Both the position numbers and the translations under genes were made by a program. A stretch of 64,000 nucleotides of DNA from Epiperipatus broadwayi (Eukaryota; Onychophora; Udeonychophora; Euonychophora; Peripatidae). Each line of letters opens with the position of its first letter. Within the stretch, counting starts at the first letter, position 1. The stretch lies in the NCBI GenBank assembly GCA_028023455.1, contig JAQFVV010001076.1, positions 1 through 64,000 on the forward strand. Reading direction: 5' to 3'. Of the stretch, positions 61,166 to 64,000 are shown one piece after another. The notes below the pieces were generated by a model. That model saw nothing but the letters and a program-made list of their open reading frames with translations, was not told the DNA's origin and did no database searches.

Positions 61166-64000
61166 GTAAATATAAACTAATTTTACAAGTGTTCTATTTT
61201 CATCTAGGTTTATTCATGGAATAATCCTTCTATAATTCATTAATCATTTTTTATTAGATTAAAAACTATTATACTATTTTCATCTTAAATATAGACTTCA
61301 AATTTTACTGCCCATTAGTTATATCTCTTTCTTCTTATAAACTTGCATGTTAATATTCTTTTCCACATATGCACTCAATCTTATAACCTAAAAATGATTA
61401 ATTTACAGCTACTATACTTCAAAGTCGCATATGTAAATTCTGTAAAAAAAAAAATAATTTAGTTACTAGTAACACACTTTTTTGCAGTATTTATGACTTA
61501 CCTCATGTTTGAAGACTAACAGTCGTAACAATGATATATACTGTATGTATATATTGGTTTATGTAATACTTAAATTAATTCCTACATTCTCTATCTCTGT
61601 TATCCTAGAAAAATTGTCTTTTGATCCCGCAGTAATAATTGATTTTATCATTTCGCATAACTTTTCATATTAAGATTCGAAAGTAAAATAATAATAAAAA
61701 GCATAATCTAATACCATTATGAACAGATGAAATCATAAAATTTAATCTTTAAATAGAAAAAAAAATTAAAACATATATAAATAATATTTTTATTTAAATT
61801 ATTTTCTATACATATTTGATTTAGGATTTACGATTTCGTTATTTTGTTTTCTACCGGATTCATTTTAATTAAATTAATTGTAATTATTTAAGATTTTCTT
61901 ATTTTTTTTTTACAAAAAGAAAAAAAAGAAAGGGGAAGGGGGTATATAAAATTAATTTGATTATCCACTTAATATTTTAATGGATGCATGTCAGGGAGAA
62001 TTAAGATCTTTTGTTGAATTTTGTAGGAACAGATTAAATAGGGGAGAAAAAGAAAATTGAATACAGAAGCATCATTTTCAAAATATGTGAAATTTGATGA
62101 AAGCCTATTATTATCCAATAATGTTTTCTTTGTCATTAGCTGACTAGTGTAACATTGCTCACGCTTCAGTAGAAAAATAAAGCAACACCTGAAAAGAGAG
62201 AAGTGAAAAGCTAAAAAGGAAATGAGAAAGACTTAAATAATTGAATATAATTGTTAAGATATTCATGTTTAAAGAAAATGACGCCTATCATGTTAAAAGT
62301 TACATACCTATCAGGCAAAAGAAATTACTGAGAAAATAATATCTATTAGTAATTTACATATTATTAAGTTGAGCAGCAAAGGAATTGAAGATTATGTGGT
62401 GAAAATAAATATGTATGAACTTGTGCTCTTTGAGTGTAAAACAATTTTTAAAAAATGATAATAAGATTAAATAAGAATAAATTTCATTGTTATTTTTTTT
62501 TAAAAAGTTTGTGCATTTATTAATATTTAACATAAAAAAGGTATATTTTTCAACCAGAATAACATTTGATTTTTTGACTACTAAGATAGATCTGAAACAA
62601 ATTGTTAATGCAGAAATATAAAAAATAAAAATATGAAAGAAGGTATACAACCTTAGTTTATAATTTAACACTAAATATTAAATTACTATTACAAATTTTT
62701 GTACAAAGGTTACAAAGCAGTGACAAATCACCATTATGATCATAATATCTATTTATTAATTCTTTCAAAGTGTGTCTTCAGGGCTTAATTATTTTCAAAT
62801 TTGTTTTATTTATACATATAAGAAAATAGTCAAATTTTATCTAGGTGTTTGTGAAAGTATTATGCCAAATATTGAAGTGATTTTTTAAAAATTGCTATCA
62901 AATTAATGAGAACCTCATTATAAGATGAAATCTAGTCCTCAAGTGGAGATATTGGTGTTGCATTTATAACTATGGTATTTGCATGACATATCATGGGAAA
63001 TCTGTTGAGGTAAAATACAGGCAGCTGTTTTATGGATCTAAAATTTGGTCAGTGAACTTGATATTAACCATGTAATGTCTTTTTTATTTATAATATAATG
63101 TGTGTTTTAAATTTAATATTACCATAAATAAATAAATAACTCTTTATTCACTTTTCTGTTTTATTTAAACTATTGCTTTTGAGTGCTGAAAACTAAACGT
63201 TAATTTTAATTTTAATTGATTATTCCTATAATAAAAATTATTACCAGGTTAGCCACAAACATTACATATAGAGAGAAATAAGTAAATGGTAAAATAATCT
63301 TTAAACAGTTCATTATAAAGAGAGTACATCACTAATAACAAGCCATAGATGAACAGGGAAAGAGCAGGAATTACTTACCAAATTTACTAATTCCCAAGTG
63401 TGAAGATTTAATTTTTCTATAATGATTGACTGAGCATGTTAGCTATTGGTTGGCTTCTTAAAAACCATAAACATATATGTAACCTGAAAAAAAAATACCC
63501 AGCTTAGATTTAAATGTATGTTATAAATGTGATTCCTTTCAATTGCATGAAAGAACAGGGGAAAGCATTTTTAAATCTCATTTGCCAAATTCAATGAAAC
63601 TTGTCTTGTTTTATCAGCAGCCTTCAATAATTATTACATTTTTATAAATTAATACTTTTTTCATTTGCATTTCTTCACACATTTTTATTATAAATTTTAA
63701 ATGTATCTATTTGACATGGTCAATACTTTTTAGAAGATTCATCTTTTATAGCATTCATGCAAATCTCCCCCCCCCCATTAACAATACTGTTATCATCTTT
63801 TCATATAAGTAATATTTTTATTTGCATTACTCATATATCATAAGAAAATATAAAAATATTAATAACAGTGCAAATTTATGAAGGATAAGTTCTACATTTT
63901 TATTGACAAGGATAACCCATTTTACAGTCTTAGCAACTGTCTCACAAAGAACTAACTGCCTTTAGCTGTTGGAATAGAGAACAATGGACAACTGACAATA
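61166..64000. other. anonymous AT-rich sequence
   Basis: A 105-codon minus-strand frame (62354-62671) is hydrophobic and AT-driven with no motif. A C10 run lies near 63768. No gene or repeat recognised to the end of the window. Confidence 0.45.

Noticed and set aside
62354-62671. 105-codon minus-strand frame
   Set aside because: Composition-driven hydrophobic frame with no motif.

Overview
This window looks like gene-poor, very AT-rich nuclear DNA of a metazoan, most likely an invertebrate. It has long (TA)n, (CT)n and (AAT)n arrays, four degenerate tRNA-like (SINE-type) heads, several palindromic MITE-like families, Penelope-like retroelements (PLEs), three different non-LTR (LINE) remnants and one LTR-type repeat cluster. 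The mix of PLEs, jockey-type LINE and tRNA-headed SINEs would suit a mollusc (cephalopods are one example) or a chelicerate, but nothing here fixes the taxon. I found no host protein-coding gene, no rRNA, no intact tRNA gene and no CRISPR array. Most open frames are microsatellite translations or chance frames.

Layout. 1.0-2.7 kb holds a large imperfect palindrome. 3.67-7.44 kb is an LTR-like cluster: two ~1.5 kb direct copies, a partial inverted copy between them, and a primer-binding site matching the tRNA-Lys 3' end. 8.1-10 kb has a 211-bp hairpin MITE and a possible related solo LTR. 12.7-14.1 kb is a ~1.4 kb element with ~50-bp terminal inverted repeats around a ~110-bp tandem array. 14.9-17.6 kb is a decayed LINE on the minus strand. 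17.7-18.1 kb is a palindromic repeat with a second copy at 28.5-28.8 kb.

18.3-24.4 kb is the most interesting stretch: a nest of PLE pieces. It contains a snap-back PLE fragment with ~370-bp inverted arms, 2.5 units of a 365-bp tandem repeat running straight into a frameshifted PLE reverse transcriptase, and on the other strand a GIY-YIG endonuclease domain with its key residues present, followed by a partial tandem duplication of its 3' region. The far end of that duplication carries a degenerate hammerhead-ribozyme-like motif. A further PLE GIY-YIG fragment lies at 48.6-49.0 kb.

From 24.4 to 43 kb the sequence is mostly anonymous AT-rich DNA broken by hairpins, microsatellites, a tRNA-like SINE with perfect 11-bp target-site duplications (30.6 kb) and a second SINE head (37.15 kb). 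A jockey-like LINE remnant lies at 43.0-43.9 kb. A better preserved LINE with an unusual YMDD catalytic box lies at 46.1-48.1 kb. Two more tRNA-like heads are at 48.4 and 52.9 kb. A MITE family seen at 31.6 kb has three more copies at 54.2-55.8 kb and a possible distant relative at 57.0 kb. From 57.3 kb to the end I see only low-complexity, unique-looking AT-rich sequence with a degenerate tetranucleotide array near 61 kb.

No genes work together as a pathway here. The only biochemical functions legible are retrotransposition activities (reverse transcriptase, GIY-YIG endonuclease, tRNA-like promoters, a tRNA primer site), and nearly all copies are broken. All family calls come from reading motifs by eye. 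No database search was run.
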